A stretch of DNA of 64,000 nucleotides from the NCBI GenBank assembly GCA_023213395.1, contig CM041465.1, positions 53,513,741 through 53,577,740 of the forward strand, read 5' to 3'. Below the pieces are notes generated by a model. The model made no database searches, was not told the origin of the DNA, and was given only the letters and a program-made list of their open reading frames with translations. Made by a program: the position numbers and the translations under genes. Below are positions 10,642-25,467 of the stretch, piece after piece. The DNA is from Cycas panzhihuaensis (taxonomy: Eukaryota > Cycadophyta). Each line of letters begins with the position of its first letter. Position 1 is the stretch's first letter.

Positions 10642-12407
10642 ATGGTGGATAATCGAGAATGTCAAGATGCCCATCTTGAGTTGGATGGAGATGTCGACCG
10701 AGGAGGATAGGGCGCCTGAAGAGATGCGGCTGTATAAGGCCCTCAAGACCCCAGTTCGCAGACGGATCGAGACTCTAGTGGACATAGTGTCGATCGACAA
10801 AGTGAGGCACGATTGCACCTACCGCAGACGGAGACGCCAACATTACTCCCGAGGACGCCGACGGATCCCGGGAGTGCCGCGGCCGGAGACCGTGAGGTGA
10901 GGACGCCGCCAAGACCGAGGCGGCACACACGAGGCCTCGGCCTCACTTGGGAACCAGATGGCAATGGAGGAGCTCCCTCCGCAGCCCTTCACGTGGATTC
11001 CTCAAAGAGGAAACTTATTTTACTATGCATTCATTCGGATCTCCAAACAACTCTGAGAGATCCCGGAGGATGGTGGATGCAAGACCGGTGTGAGGCCTAC
11101 GAGAGGATGGATTGGGCGACTCTAGTTGCGGCGAACCTCGCCGCTCAACTAGATGCTATCGAGGTCAGGCGCAGGAGGACTCTCATACGACGCTGTCAGC
11201 GGTCGGTTTTTATCATTTTGCGGCATGCTGGCACAGCAGGGGACCGCTCCCCATAGCGAGGTGGGCCCGGCGGTCCACAGTGTGGCGACGAGGTTCTGAG
11301 GGACGGAGGATCGGCCTCATGTCCGGTCGGTCGACGCGACATCACTGACCTCCTCACCTCGGCTGCATCACGTGGCGCATCCATACAGGGCGGTGAGGTG
11401 GGCGAGCGATGACCCAACAGGAGGAGGAGGAGCACCCATCGAGGACAGCGATGACGGGGACGACGACGGCGATGATGGGAGAGATGGGGCAGGCCCACCA
11501 CAGTCACCAGGGGACGCAGCAGGACCATCCGGAGCTGCCGCAGAGGGCAGCCCATCGGGGCTGAGACGAGCAGGCGGCGGGGCCAGGGAGGCTGTGCTCT
11601 GATCGTGAGGAGCTCCGAGGGGCGAGGGTCGAGCCACCCGCTAGAGATGAGGCAGAGGCGGAGGACGTGCTCGAGGATGAGGCACCAGCGGTGGCGGGAG
11701 CCAGAGAGGAGGATGTCGCCCGGCAGAGGGACCGGCCACAAAGCAGTGAGACCTAACCGCTTCCTTAGTCGCTTGACATCTGCATGTAGCTTTGATTTCA
11801 TTTTCTTATACGATCGAGGGTACACACCGACACATGGCATGTTGCATTGGCGGTGTGGCGGAGGCAGAGGCTAGTCGAGGTCAAGCGGTGAGAGAGTTGT
11901 TCCTCGTTCACGCAGAGGGCAACCGCCCATCCAGCGTAAGATGCGCCTAGATCGATAGAGCCTATATGCGTGTTCGCCCACCGGTGAGAGTACGAGACAT
12001 CCGGGTTGCAGACCCGTGAGCACATGGCATTCCGGCAACAGCCGAGAGCTCGACGCGACCAGGCGAGCGAGATGAGCTACGAGGACAGAGCCAGTGGGCC
12101 GGGAGGGACACAGGATCAAGACTGCCTCATGGTCCAGAGGCGCCTTAAGGCGTCTGAGGATAGGCGAGAGTCGCCGAGGAGGGACTCGGCGAGAGGGACC
12201 GCATCCAGTCCGCTTACGACCGGTGGTGGCACAGATGGTCTCGAGGTCGGCCGAGCCGACACACACACACACGGCCACGACCCGACGGCCTCGGACGAGG
12301 AGAGCGAGGCAGTAGCTCGCGGAGGCCTGTGAGGAGCCTCGCAGGATGTGGTCCCTGTGCGAGGATCACACATGCACGGGACCAACCCCGGATCGTGACA
12401 GCAGTGA
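10642..12407 (+). pseudogene. Plus-strand PMD-like gene in element III
   Basis: The ATG at 10642 lies in a good context (ATCATGG) directly after the intron, and gives MVDN as in element IV. A one-base loss soon after shifts into the frame reading ENVKMPILSWMEM and LYKALKTP. The PMD core itself is largely lost or scrambled by deletions around 10780-10900. The later block ERMDWATLVAANL and AAQLDAIEV is clear at 11100-11165. An acidic Asp/Gly-rich linker follows at 11400-11600. The intron 2 donor at 11746 remains, but its acceptor AG near 11850 is mutated. The C-terminal part with VRDI and the basic tail ends at TGA 12405-12407. Not functional as it stands. Confidence 0.68.
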
Positions 12408-13039
12408 GACTAGGGACGACATATGTATGATTTTGGCGTGAAAGCACGGGCCTGTGGGGTCATATGTAGGCTCACATGATTGTACCTCCCCTGCAAGGAT
12501 CCCAGCTTCCCACATACACGATGTACTATGACATTTTTGATATATATACACATGGGGTGATTAGAACCCCACTTTTGACATGAAATGGCGTGTATCATGT
12601 ATGATAGAGGTAGCATGTATGATTTATTTTGTAAATGAATGATTTTTGTATGTTTGCAAACGTAAATATGAAAATATGCAAGTATGTAAATGTGTAAATG
12701 TATATGTTTTGTTGTAAAGTTTTGTAAATATGCAGGTTTTCGTTGTAGATATTTGTTGTAATATGCATGTGTTTCCTTCCATGTATGGCCATACGTCTAA
12801 CAGGGGCACACACAACCACCGTAAACCGAGGTGACTGAGAGGTGTGAGGTTAGAGGATAGGGCGACATGCACGTCCACAGGGGAGCATAGCGAAATATGC
12901 GAAGGAAACCACAAGCACGGAGGGGAGTAACGATACTCCCTAGCATCGTCCTAGTTGGAGGATGCCCAAGTAGGAGGACAAAGGTTCCCAAGAGCACGCG
13001 GAACGGGTTCCGCGGAGGAACCAAGCAAAACCAAGAGAA
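12408..13039. other. 3' region of PMD-like gene, element III
   Basis: T-rich 3' zone with TGTAAATATG repeats near 12650-12760, then the conserved block with TGACATGCACGTCCAC-like sequence found in all copies. No gene seen. Confidence 0.5.
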
Positions 13040-13207
13040 ATCCACCTCAACCGCCATTCCACCCGCAGTTGGGGAGAATGGAGACAACTCAAAATGGTAG
13101 TTTAAGCTCGTTTCGGAGCAAGGATCCATCTTAAATTGCCATTCAACCCATGGTTGGGAAGAATGAGAACAATCTGAGATGGTAGTTTAGGCTCGTTTGA
13201 GTACGGT
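13040..13207. repeat. 84-base tandem duplication before integrase end, element III
   Basis: Two diverged copies (13040-13123 and 13124-about 13207) of the conserved block TGCCATTCnACCC...GGTAGTTTA that is single in elements I, II and IV. The second copy is closer to the element II version. Confidence 0.75.
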
Positions 13208-13216
13208 GAGGAAATC

Positions 13217-14430
13217 ACGCCAGAACTTCTTGAGGAATTTCCATTGACCGCTTTTTCAAACTCCAAGCCGCCAAGGTGGCGATCCTATATCGCGTGTTCC
13301 GAGAAGCCGAGAACGACGAAGGGACCTACCCACTTGGGCCGAATTTGGCCAAGCGATCGTAGAGATATTCCAATTTGAGGACATGGTCCCTGTGACACAA
13401 AGGACGAGTACGGAGGCGCTTATCGATGTCCTTGAAGACGGGCTTTCGAGGCAAGGTTCGCTCGGTAAGCCACTAAGCGCTTCTCGCCCGGAGCTTCGAG
13501 GTCGAGGAGGCGAGCTGGCGAATAGACTCTCATCGATGAGGCCTCAAGGGAAACCCAGAGAAGGAATCTCCACTTCCAACGGGAGTATCGCCTCGCCGTA
13601 CACTAACGAATGGGGTCATCCCGGTAGCCGTCCTGGACAGAGGTGCGAGGCCTGTATGGCGGGAGTCGGATGTGCCGCCTTTGAGACCGGGCAACGCTTT
13701 CTTCAAAATGCCAATGAGCGCTTTTGTTGAAAGACTCGATTTGCTGTTGGTTTCGGGGTAATAAGGGGACGACGCCTTATGCGAGATTTTAAACTTCTCA
13801 CATAATTCGCCCATCTCCTTATTACGAAGGGAGTTCCATTATCCGTGATTAGAATGTCCGGGATCCCAAAGCGACAGATAATGTGCCGGTAGACTAAAGT
13901 GGCTATCGCCTTGCCGGGTAGTGGATGTGGGGATTGCCTCGCCCATTTAGTAAAGTACTCGGTGGCGCCGAATAAATTTATGTATGCGGAAGATGGCGGC
14001 GATATAGCCCCAATGAGGTCCAAACCCCATCAATGAAGGGCCACGGAGACACGATAGGGTGTAACGCCTCAGAGGGCACGTGGGAGACGTTAGCATGTTC
14101 CTGACAATGCCGGCATCTAAGGGCACAAGCATGGGCGTCCTTGAATAAGGACGGCCAGTAGTAGCCCACACAGAGGATCCTTTGGGCCATGGATTGGCCC
14201 CCAAAGTGGCCCCCACAAATGCCATGATGGCACTCGCAGAGCATTTGGTCCGCTTCGTTAGGAGCGACGCAGCGAAGCAGAATCCCGTCGAAAGATCTCT
14301 TGTACAACACCGCTCACGAGGAGGTGTTGCCCAGAGCGCGATGCACGACTCCAACTTTGTTGTCGACTTGGGCGATATTCACGAGTCAAATATCGCACTA
14401 TGTCGCCATACCACTCGCTATCGGTGAGTG
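13217..14430 (-). pseudogene. Integrase of element III
   Basis: Minus strand. The N-terminal zinc-binding region shows CHHGICGGHFGG and, further on, RCRHCQEHAN (14100-14250). The catalytic core shows a degraded D-L-I motif, EYFTKWA, then DILITDNGTPF (second Asp) near 13840 and SSPYYPETN near 13770. The catalytic Glu region is disturbed (SLSTKAL where V-E-S-F-NK is expected). The C-terminal part can be followed to about 13217, where the LKKF end is recognisable but altered. Several frameshifts separate these blocks. It would insert the cDNA into host DNA; this copy cannot. Confidence 0.85.
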
Positions 14431-14860
14431 GGTGAGGAGAGCCTCGGACGGCCATAATGGACTCGTCCCGAAGGAGTCGTCAACAGCGCCGCCGCGCTGG
14501 GGAATAGCGGCGTCGGCTAACTGCTCCGCCACTACCATCCCTTCTTTGACTTCCGTTAACGACCGCAAGTCGAATTCTTGAAGCGGAGATTCGCCAACGC
14601 CCCGCCCCACCACAACCGAACGGGTGAGTAAGTAGCAAGGGATCGATTGCACGATCACCTTGGTCGTATTGCCGAGCGGTAATGCCGAAATTTCGGTCGC
14701 GTGGACCAAGGAGAGGCATTCCTTTCTACGGAGGATAGTTCGATTCGGCAACGAGAGTGCGGTGATGAAGTAATGGCTCTCCTGCCTCGAATCCTCCTCG
14801 GCGAGCATTGCGCCTGTGGACTCACCTGCCACGAGGTATAAAGGATGAAAGGCCTATCGG
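14431..14860 (-). pseudogene. Joined RNase H (gRNH) of element III
   Basis: The minus-strand frame includes AMLAEED, ERKECLSLVHA-like and LPLGNTTKVIVQS blocks, corresponding to the Ty3/gypsy RNase H that follows reverse transcriptase. It parallels the better kept version in element I at 38039-38340. Broken by frameshifts. Confidence 0.75.
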
Positions 14861-15870
14861 CGAGGAGGTGCCAGCGTAGGGGCGGAAATGAGTGCTTCCT
14901 TGAGCCCCATGAAGGCCTTTTGGGTCTTATCCGACCGCACAAAGGGGCTCCTTTCTTCAATAGGTTCGTGAGAGGCTTGGCGTTTATGGTGAAGTCCGCC
15001 GAGAAACGCCTGAAGGAACCAAGTCGCCAGAACGACTTAATTTGTCGTTGGGTCCTAGGAGGTGGCATGTCAAGGATTGCCTTGACCTTTTCTCGTCGAC
15101 GGATTCCTTGTTGAGACACAAGGAAACCAAGAAGTTTGCCCGAGGTAACCAAGAAACACACACTTTAGCTGGTTTAGGCTAACATGGTACTTACGGCATC
15201 TTGCTAAGATGGCGGTAAGTCTGAGGGGTGATGGGCTCAAAAGCGAGAGAGACCCATCATGTCGCCCATGAAGACCTCCATCGTGTCGTTGATGAGGTCG
15301 TGGAAGATAAAATGCATGGCTCTCGATAGGTAGCCCTGCATTTTTAAGGCCAAAGGGCATTGCCTTGTAGGCAAAGACACCCCATGGCGTGGTGAAGGCC
15401 GCCTTGTGACGGTCTTCGTGAGAGATTTGATCGGTTGTAGCCGAGAAGCCGCCCATCAAGGACATAACTTCAACCCTTGCATTTGGCCGATTATCCGATC
15501 GATGAAAGGGAGAGGAAAGTTGTCCTTAGGGCAAGCATTGTTTATGTCGCGAAAATCGACACAACACGGATGGTCCCGCTCTTTTGGCAACGGAACGATG
15601 TTCGATACCCACTTGGGGTAATCGATAGAGGAAATAAGCTCGCCTCCAAAAGCTTCTCAACTTCCATCTTAACGGCAACAAAGCTTTGGGTGAAGGGGAC
15701 CGCTCGACGCACGGGCGCCGCCGTGGAAGGTCGAAGGTTGTGCGTGACGATGGAGGGGCTAATGCCCTTCATGTCCGAGTATTCCCACGAACACATCGCG
15801 AATTCTCGAACAGAGGGTATATTCCCTCACCTCGTCAGGGTACACTCCGCCCTACCTTGATGACCCTCCC
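14861..15870 (-). pseudogene. Reverse transcriptase of element III
   Basis: Blocks seen in order on the minus strand: MKGISPSIVTHNL and VKMEVEKLLE (start), MSLMGGFSATTDQI (first catalytic Asp changed to Gly), AYKAMPFGLKNAG, an FMGDM segment where FMDDM is expected (one catalytic Asp lost), and GFLVSQQGI with AILDMPPPRTQRQIKSF. The order and the spacing match Ty3/gypsy reverse transcriptase. Frameshifts and loss of catalytic residues show it is dead. Confidence 0.85.
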
Positions 15871-16600
15871 GAGCAAGGACTATGTCCCGGGTTGCCCCCA
15901 TGCACATGGCATTCCCTCCTCAAAATGGAGGGGGCGAGATCCACCCAAGGGAGGAACGGGAGAGGGATTGGGTCACCAACTGGGACCCAATCGCTAAGAC
16001 CTTCCGTGGCCAAGCTTGTGGTGACCAGAGGCAAACTCATGGAACCGGCCAAGTGTTCAGAAGGCCTCGCTGCCTCAAGTAGTCCACCCATCGAGGACCC
16101 GACTCAAAGGGCGAGGCGAAGGATGGCGTGGGGAGTGATAGGGCAGATGGCCTCGAGACCGCCTGGCCATCCGCAAGAGAACTCAAGGAGAAACAGGAGG
16201 GGTTCCTCGAAGAAGCAAGAGGAAAACTCCCAACATCATCATCACCGCGGGAGTGATGGGACGTAAGAGCTCTGGCACGAAGGTGAGCATGCGCAATGTC
16301 GTGACGTGTGAAAGTGACCCGGCCGCCAACAAAAGGGTTATAGGAGTACGCCAGACTAGGAAGGTGCCCCGCACAAGCGCAGAGGAGCGAAACGATGAGG
16401 AAGGTTCTCCTCCTCGCTATGAGACTCGCCGTCGTCAAACACGGCGAGGTACCCATACCGCCGACGCCAATAGGGGCGAAACTGGTCAACGCGGGAGAGG
16501 AAGGTGTGGGACCTTCTTCTCGCAAGAGGGATCGGAATTCGGCGGAGCAAGCCGAGACATAGCTCAAGGGCGTTTGTTTCCCTTCAGATGCCCATGGCTT
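15871..16600 (-). pseudogene. Protease to RT linker region of element III
   Basis: Part of the polyprotein between protease and reverse transcriptase, equivalent to 39430-40200 in element I, where frames with TRFTPIGVGSYGYL and an acidic DDES/DEDED stretch can be read. The same GVGSYGYL region is visible here near 16450. No known domain. Longer plus-strand frames over this stretch are shadows. Confidence 0.6.
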
Positions 16601-17260
16601 GCTCGCGTGAAGCCTACCGGCTTGGCGAGCGATCGTCATGAGGACAACTTTCATTTGTCCATTATGAACAAATTTGAGTTGCCCCACCGGTGGAACACAC
16701 GGCCCCATTTGGTCAAGCCATGGTCGACCCGTATGTGTTGTAGTCGACATCGACATCGAGGACGACGATGTCGCGAACGCACCGCCTTATCCTCGAGGGT
16801 AAGGGTATCGTGACGCATCCCAAGGAGTCTTCTGCATCGCCATAACTCGACAACGCCATGGAACGTTCCAGCGTAAACGCCAAGCTCTTGCATAACGCGC
16901 AAGGGCATGGCGTTGATGGAAGAACCGTTGTTCACGACGGTCCTCCGCAACGCATAACGGAGTGTCGATCGTGATGGTGAAAGGAAGTTCCACCGGGCGC
17001 TCCTTCCACCGATGGGGAAGATCTCTCGGGATCGAAGGAAATCATGGGCTCACCGCTGGGGTCGCACTCCAAGGCATGAACCGATGCATCGTTCGACCCG
17101 AGAGCTTCCAAGAGGAGCGCCTGTTGCTCCGGGCAACTTCTCAAGACATCCATGATGGACATCCCGGCCCACTTGCAGTGAGCTCCTCGACCACGGAGAA
17201 AGGCTTACCCCTCCCGTGGGTTGGGTAAGGGCTCTCCTAAAGTCGAATCGCCCGGGCGCA
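16601..17260 (-). pseudogene. Aspartic protease region of element III
   Basis: Minus-strand blocks: DVLRSCPEQQALLLEALGSND, then FTITIDTP, then VVNNGSSINAMPLRVMQELG, where the catalytic triad D-x-G-S has become N-N-G-S. This order is the same in elements I, II and IV. The protein belongs to the retropepsin-like domain of Tat polyproteins, with YNLLLGRPWL as the second half in element II. Confidence 0.8.
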
Positions 17261-19483
17261 TGAGGAATGGTCTTGGGAAGTGCGGGAATCTCCAGAGGAG
17301 TGGTCTCTAGAGGAGGATCAAACTGCGAGGTAGACGTGGAGGGACCCGCCGCCTCCTTCGCGGCTTGGGACCGGGTTAATGCGTAGAGGGGAGTGGTCTC
17401 AAGCGTCTGGATCACCTTCTTTCCCTTGTTACGGGACCGCGGAGGTGACGGAGCGCCATGGCCGTGGGATCGCTAAGGAAGGTGACCTTTGCGCGCCCTT
17501 CCCTCTACCACGCAAAGGGCGGGGATCGGGAGACCTATCCCGATTCCGGTTGTTCCTTTGCTGGACATCGACGGGTCTCTATGAACGGGCTGATTGAGAT
17601 TAGGCCTCGATGCTCGCTTGGGGGACGAGTCGCTGGGCGCCGGCGCGCTGGTGCCGTGCCCGGCAACGCATCGTCATGGAAACACTCCCGGGATCGAACA
17701 CCACCTCTTCTCAAGGGGAGGTTCGATCCTCCTTGCTTGAGAAGGTTGGGTGTTACCCCTTTCGGGGCATCGCACGGAGGTTTCGGACAGGTTTATGGGA
17801 GGTAGGCGATGAAGGAGGTTGGAGTTTTAGCTCCTTCATCGTACGCTTGAATGAGCGAATGGCAGAGGTAAGCGGATCTAGGGTCCTCTCAGTCGGGTGA
17901 GAGGTGGTCCTAGCGGGCTGTGAAGGTTTGGTTTCCTTCATCAAGAGGCGCCGCGCGCTGCGAGGGCCTAGGAGGTTTCTCGAGTCCCGCTGATCTCAAT
18001 GGCCTCCAAAGCTAAACACCTCGTGATGGCGAGTAGCACGTGGTCGCCCCATCTTGAGGACTTCCACGCACCTCGTGACGGCGTATTGACAAATGTATCC
18101 CTCTTCAACTCCTCGTGCAATGTGGCCTTGGTGGAATGAAGAAGGTCATGAAAATGTCGCACAAAGTCACGATTCATCTCATCGTGACCTTGTTTGAGCG
18201 ACAGAAGCGCCTTCATTCCGCTTTCGAATGGACGGCCACGCCAAAGTAGTTGACGAACTTGTCCATTAGTTGGAATGAAGAAATCGAATGGGCTGGAAGG
18301 CAGAACCACTTGAGGGCGCCGCCGCAAGGACCGCGGAAGAGCTTCATCAAGATATGGTCGTAGGCCCAATAGTCGATGCACGCCATGGAAAAGTCGCAAG
18401 ACATGTTCTATTGTCTTGCGACGAAGTCCCATCAAATTTGGGGACTTCGGAGGATGAGGCGAAGTTAGTCCTTAGCGCCGACGATAAAGGTGTCGACCTA
18501 TAGTCCATGAAAGGACGTGTCCTTGCTCGGGCTAAGGGATCGATAACCCGAAAGGAACGGATGGGGGTGTCGGCCCCATCCCTCCTGAGGAAACACCCCT
18601 TGTGGGAAGGGGGTCCGCGTAGATGTTCGGAAAGGAGGCGCTCCTCAGGCCGACGCAGCAGCAGGAGTCGCTACCGACGCCGGAACAGAGGGTGAGGGAT
18701 CTGTTTTGCCCATATGGGCCACCCGTGAGTGGCGCGACCCCATATGGGTGCAACGTCCACCCATGACAGGAGATGGTTTCCCTTGCCCCCCCCAAGGTTG
18801 TGATGTAGCCCGGGGCACGAAAGAGAAGGACCACCAACCGGTTCGGACGACGAGGAGTGGGTCCTACATGGCTAGCGGCGGCGGCGCTAGTAGGGCCTCG
18901 AGGCTCACTAGGAACGCGCGGCGCCATGTTCGGCGGTGGCACGTGCGCTTGGTTTGAGCAAGGCATACTAACCCCGAGTTGGGGAACGGACACGCCGCGA
19001 AGTGTCCCGGAGTGGGACCACGACTAGCGGCAGCGCAACACTCGCCTTAGAGCCGGGTAGACACGGCATAGGACGTGGTGCGCGAAGCATCAATCGTCAG
19101 AGATGACGTGGGCATGGATGAGGAAGACGCCACGCTATGTAGCATTTCCGTAAACCATCTAGAGGTGGTTGGCGAATCGCCGAAAGTACTCGCCGAGCAC
19201 CTCGACCGTGCCGGCGGGAGGTGTATCCTCATAGCCATACGAGGTCGAAGGGACTTCGAAAGTAGGGGATCCTCAGGCGCCTCGTAAGGCTCGCCCGCTG
19301 GGTGGCGGGTCTCACGAGTGGCCGATCTTCCACGCATGAGCCAAGGCTCAAAGTCTTCGTGGTGGAAATGGTCATCTGGTAATAGATGGAACTCGCCTCA
19401 CGGTGGATTCCGGAGCGATGAAGGGAACTCTTGAGTTCCCAAGTCATGGCATGGTAGGCCCAATCGGACGGGTAACCTTCCAT
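17261..19483 (-). pseudogene. gag of element III
   Basis: The conserved ATG at 19483 starts MEGYPSDW, shared in position by elements I and II. The middle of gag shows SYAV and proline-rich blocks (18530-18990), the gag core near 18210-18435, and EMNRDFVRHFHDLLHSTKAT near 18130. A cysteine/histidine zinc-knuckle-like segment (EKRWCSI...) lies near 17690. It is in several frames. Gag would form the particle that houses reverse transcription. Confidence 0.8.
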
Positions 19484-19735
19484 TGCCGAATCGGGTTCGA
19501 CGATGGAATGAAACGCGACGAGTGGTCTTCTAACAATGGCGGCAAACCCAAGCGCACGAGAACGCCGCATGCAACGCCTCCGTGAGCGTTGTTAGAAAAG
19601 CGAAAAGAAAAAGAAAGGAAAGCATCGCAAACACGCTGGGGTTGCCCAACTCAAAACACGTAATGCGAAACTACCTAAAGGCAAGAGCACCAACACGAAG
19701 GGAAGCGATCTAGCTCCCTTCTTGGCAGCCCCAAG

Positions 19736-19745
19736 ATGGTCGCCA
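19736..19745 (-). other. Primer binding site of element III
   Basis: Minus strand TGGCGACCAT, directly before the LTR. Elements I and II have TGGCAACCAT plus one spacer base. I did not match it to a specific tRNA. Confidence 0.7.
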
Positions 19746-22174
19746 TGAAACGCCTCCGCGAGGCAACGATCCAACGCCAGCGGGAAGGGCATAAAACAAT
19801 ACGCTAAACAAAGCAATAGCGAGGATCATACCTCAGGACGTCCGCGCGGGAGCGCCTGCACGGACTGCAAGGTGCCCGGTTGCTTCTAGTAGCCGCAAGA
19901 CGAGGCCTTCCTACCCTTCTGATGGCCGGAAGGAAAAGAATCCTCAAGGCCGCTTCTCAAGGCAATGAGAAGGCGACGAGGGGCAACCAACCAAAAGTGT
20001 AAAGAATACGGTAGAATGCGGCTAGGGATACAACGCAAACAAGTCTTCTATTCCTATGTTATGCAATGTAAAGAAATAGTACGAGCAAGCGAATACACAA
20101 TAAAGGGTGTTTTTCTTTCCTTTATGTTCCTTTATCTATAACAAGAAATGCAAAGAAACATAAAGCATAAAGAAAATATGAAAGGTATGCTAAGAATACC
20201 GATCCAAAGGCTTGAACTAAGCAGGTTTCCCTCCTTGGTTGCACTCCTTTCCTCCTCCCGCGCATGCAACGTCGATCGCAGACAACGAACGGGGTGCACT
20301 TACCTCCCCAAAAGCATGCAAGGACCAAATGAAATGAAGGAAACGAAAGCAAAGCTCAACCGAAAAGGGAGAAGAGATACCATATGGGGCCGACCAGAAC
20401 GTCGATCTCGCAATGCTTCCTCCAACCCAATCCTCCAAATAATCCCAACAAACCCCTTCCTCTCGGGAGAGGCTACGACACAACAAGATGTATATATGGC
20501 AATAAAATCAACTAAGCTAGAAAAATGTAGTTAAGCACTAAACCATAACGAAAATGAAACAAAATCGTACGGTAAACATGCAAGCTATCATACACCACAA
20601 AGCATGCTATTAGGACCGAGTGTAGCCTCTGGATGGCTAAGTCACCCACGAGAGGTCTCCACGGGTTCGGAAGGCAATACTAGCAGCAATAAGGTGAGAT
20701 AGGTTGTGACAAGCTACCCACGCCAAGAAGAGAGTTCAAACCGACTCCTTAGGCTTCTAACCTCGCTTCCCAAGAGAGCGGGTAGTAAAGGGAGAGAGGA
20801 CAAGGGATTTAACCCTTGGGGAGAAGGATCTGAATGGGGACTAACCCCGCCTATCTCCCTCAAATCCTCGCAAGACCCTTTGTACCCCAACTTAAGAAAC
20901 GGTGAAAGAGCAAGTCGAGGGGGTAAGGATGAGTCTCAAAGAAATGTGAAGAAATGGGCCCAATCTAAGGCAGCCCTATAGCAAGCCACAACTAACAAGG
21001 CCACTTGCATCAAATGGCAAATGAAATTCCAAGGAAAGCACACACAAAAGAAGGAGAAGAGCTTGCAAGTAAAATAACAAGAAACGCAAAAGCACCAATG
21101 AAAGACAAGAACTACCTTAAATGGGAGAGAGCATGCATGCATGTACCTTGGCTACTTGGAGCAAAGAAGACAAGCGGTGTCTAAGGTCGGTTTTAGTGTC
21201 CTTTGCAAGAGAATGGAAGGAGGAAGCTCTGCAAGATGGGAGCTAGAAGTTGTCGTTTGGAGCAGTCTATTTTGTGAAGAAATGCCTTCGAACTTTGAGT
21301 ATTTGTGAGAGAAGGTGAAGCTTGTGGTGGAGAAACGAGGGGGCAAAGAATGGCCCCGCAACTCCACCGGTAATGGTCCACTTCACCGTCCCACCTCAGA
21401 GAAGAAGTTCTCTTGTTCACTGTTTCTTTGCTTTGTCTCTTTGTGTAGAAGTTGCTCTAGAAAACTTGGAAAATGAAGTGAAGAATGAAGCAAATGAGTA
21501 AGAAAGGCTTTTATGCCTTGGGCATAGCAAGTGAACGTTGGGGCCTTGGGGCGCCCAATCAGACGAGCCACGCCAGCTCACAAAAACGCGCCACCGTCAA
21601 GTGGTTTTTTTTTTAAATTTTAAACAGTTGTACCGCGGCAAACTTCAGATCAACAGAAAACTGGCAGATCGCTTAGTTTACCGCAGACTGCATCGAAACT
21701 TAGAAAAAAAGAAGAAAATACATTATAAAAGTCATAAACATCGCTTTTAGGGTTAAAGCAGGCTAAGCCCGAAATACATCAATCGGGAAGGCCCCAGCAA
21801 AGGCAAGTACTCAAAATGGTGCAAAGAGCCCCAACTAAGGGTTAAACCAGCTTAGGAAGGGTTTGCAACATAAATGGCACGTGGTAACACGAATAAACAA
21901 GCCGCAAAAGCATCCCGAAGACCATGGAGACATCGTGAGTGGTCAGACGCCATACGGGTGTCGATTCACGAGGAATGCCCCCTACCGTGAGTCGCCATAG
22001 TCAAGGGTACCGTTAGGCACATGCATTATGAGCAAGCAAGCAAATGCGCAGCAGTGCATATGCCAATCAAATTACTCCAAATTATCTTAGCAATCATAAG
22101 TAAGAAAAGTGAAAACATATACCGAACAAACTCGGTCGATGCATCCCGAGTCCATTCCCACTAGCTGGGAAACA
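19746..22174 (-). repeat. Right (5') LTR of element III
   Basis: Starts TGAAACGCC after the primer site and ends AGCTGGGAAACA. It pairs with 6221-8705. As the 5' LTR it should carry the promoter for genomic RNA, reading to the left. No coding content. Confidence 0.92.
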
Positions 22175-24695
<2,521 letters not shown>

Positions 24696-24706
24696 CTACC
24701 CCCTTG
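24696..24706 (-). other. Polypurine tract of element II
   Basis: Minus strand AAGGGGGTAG next to the LTR start TGTTTCCC. Confidence 0.78.
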
Positions 24707-25008
24707 GCAGCAGAGCCTCACTGCTCAAAAGCGTAACGTGACGGCGAATGCTGTCAATTAAAGAAATGAGTAGCACATGCATGTATATATATAAAAGCAA
24801 TAAAGAGCAGCACATGGGCCAAGGGCATAAGCGAGTGTGGCGTAACGCTGCGGACAAGGGAGACGAGACGAGGACAACGAGGGGCCGCCACGGCGCGCTG
24901 CCTAACATTGACCTGTAACTGAAATAAGCAAGTAAAAGGGGATGCCTCTGTTATTGAAGTGCAACGTGAAGTAGGAGGGCATCCAGCAAATAGAGCAAGC
25001 ACATCTAA

Positions 25009-25467
25009 CTAACAGCAACCAGAGACTTGGGCACGGGCCGTGCAAGCCTCGTGGGCGCCATCTAGAAGAGGGAGGCGACACTCAAGGATGAGGCAGACGA
25101 GGCTATCAGCCTCAGCATTGAGGTGCCTAAGGATATGCTGAATATCTACTAACGAGAAACAAGCTAGAAGAGATCTGGCAGCAGACGCGAAGGTTCTCAG
25201 GTGAGGGCATCGCACTGTAGACCCGGTGAGATGGGACACCACAACCTGAGAATCGCAAAACAACACGACAGACCCGCGATGGAAATGGAGAGCATCGGTA
25301 AGGGCTTAAATAACGGCCATGTACTCAGCTTCGTTATTGGTAGCTTTAGGAAGAAAGACCCCAGACTGCAAGAAATCGTGTCCGGAGGGGCTGTGAAGAA
25401 TCCACGCAGTGGCGGAAGGCCCGGGGTTGCCACGACTTCCACCATCGGTAAAAACGAGAAGGGATAT
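25009..25467 (-). pseudogene. Second RNase H of element II
   Basis: The start codon position (25467) is ATA instead of ATG. After it, SLLVFTDGGSRGNPGPS is intact and is followed by AWIL, GVFLPKATNNEAEYMAVI, LFCDSQVVVSHLT and HLNAEADSLVCLI. All four acidic residues of a type 1 RNase H are present, so only the start codon and a small shift near 25230-25330 spoil it. It closes at 25009. This is the best view of the family's active site. It diverges from the PMD-like gene, whose TATA box lies 530 bases away. Confidence 0.85.

Larger units (their letters stand above)
6221..22174 (-). mobile_element. Element III: innermost, most complete Tat-like element
   Basis: A 16-kb element with LTRs 6221-8705 and 19746-22174, both starting TGAAACGC and ending GGGAAACA on the plus strand. 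The interior keeps every part: second RNase H, PMD-like gene, integrase, RNase H, reverse transcriptase, protease, gag and primer site. As the last to insert it should be the youngest, and it is visibly richer in CG than I and II. Even so, its reading frames are broken by many small deletions. No clear target-site duplication: the left flank is GCGTC, the right flank AATAT. Confidence 0.9.

Noticed and set aside
16253-16813. Open plus-strand frame of 186 codons over element III
   Set aside because: It lies opposite the protease region, has no known motif and is not kept in the other elements; a shadow frame.
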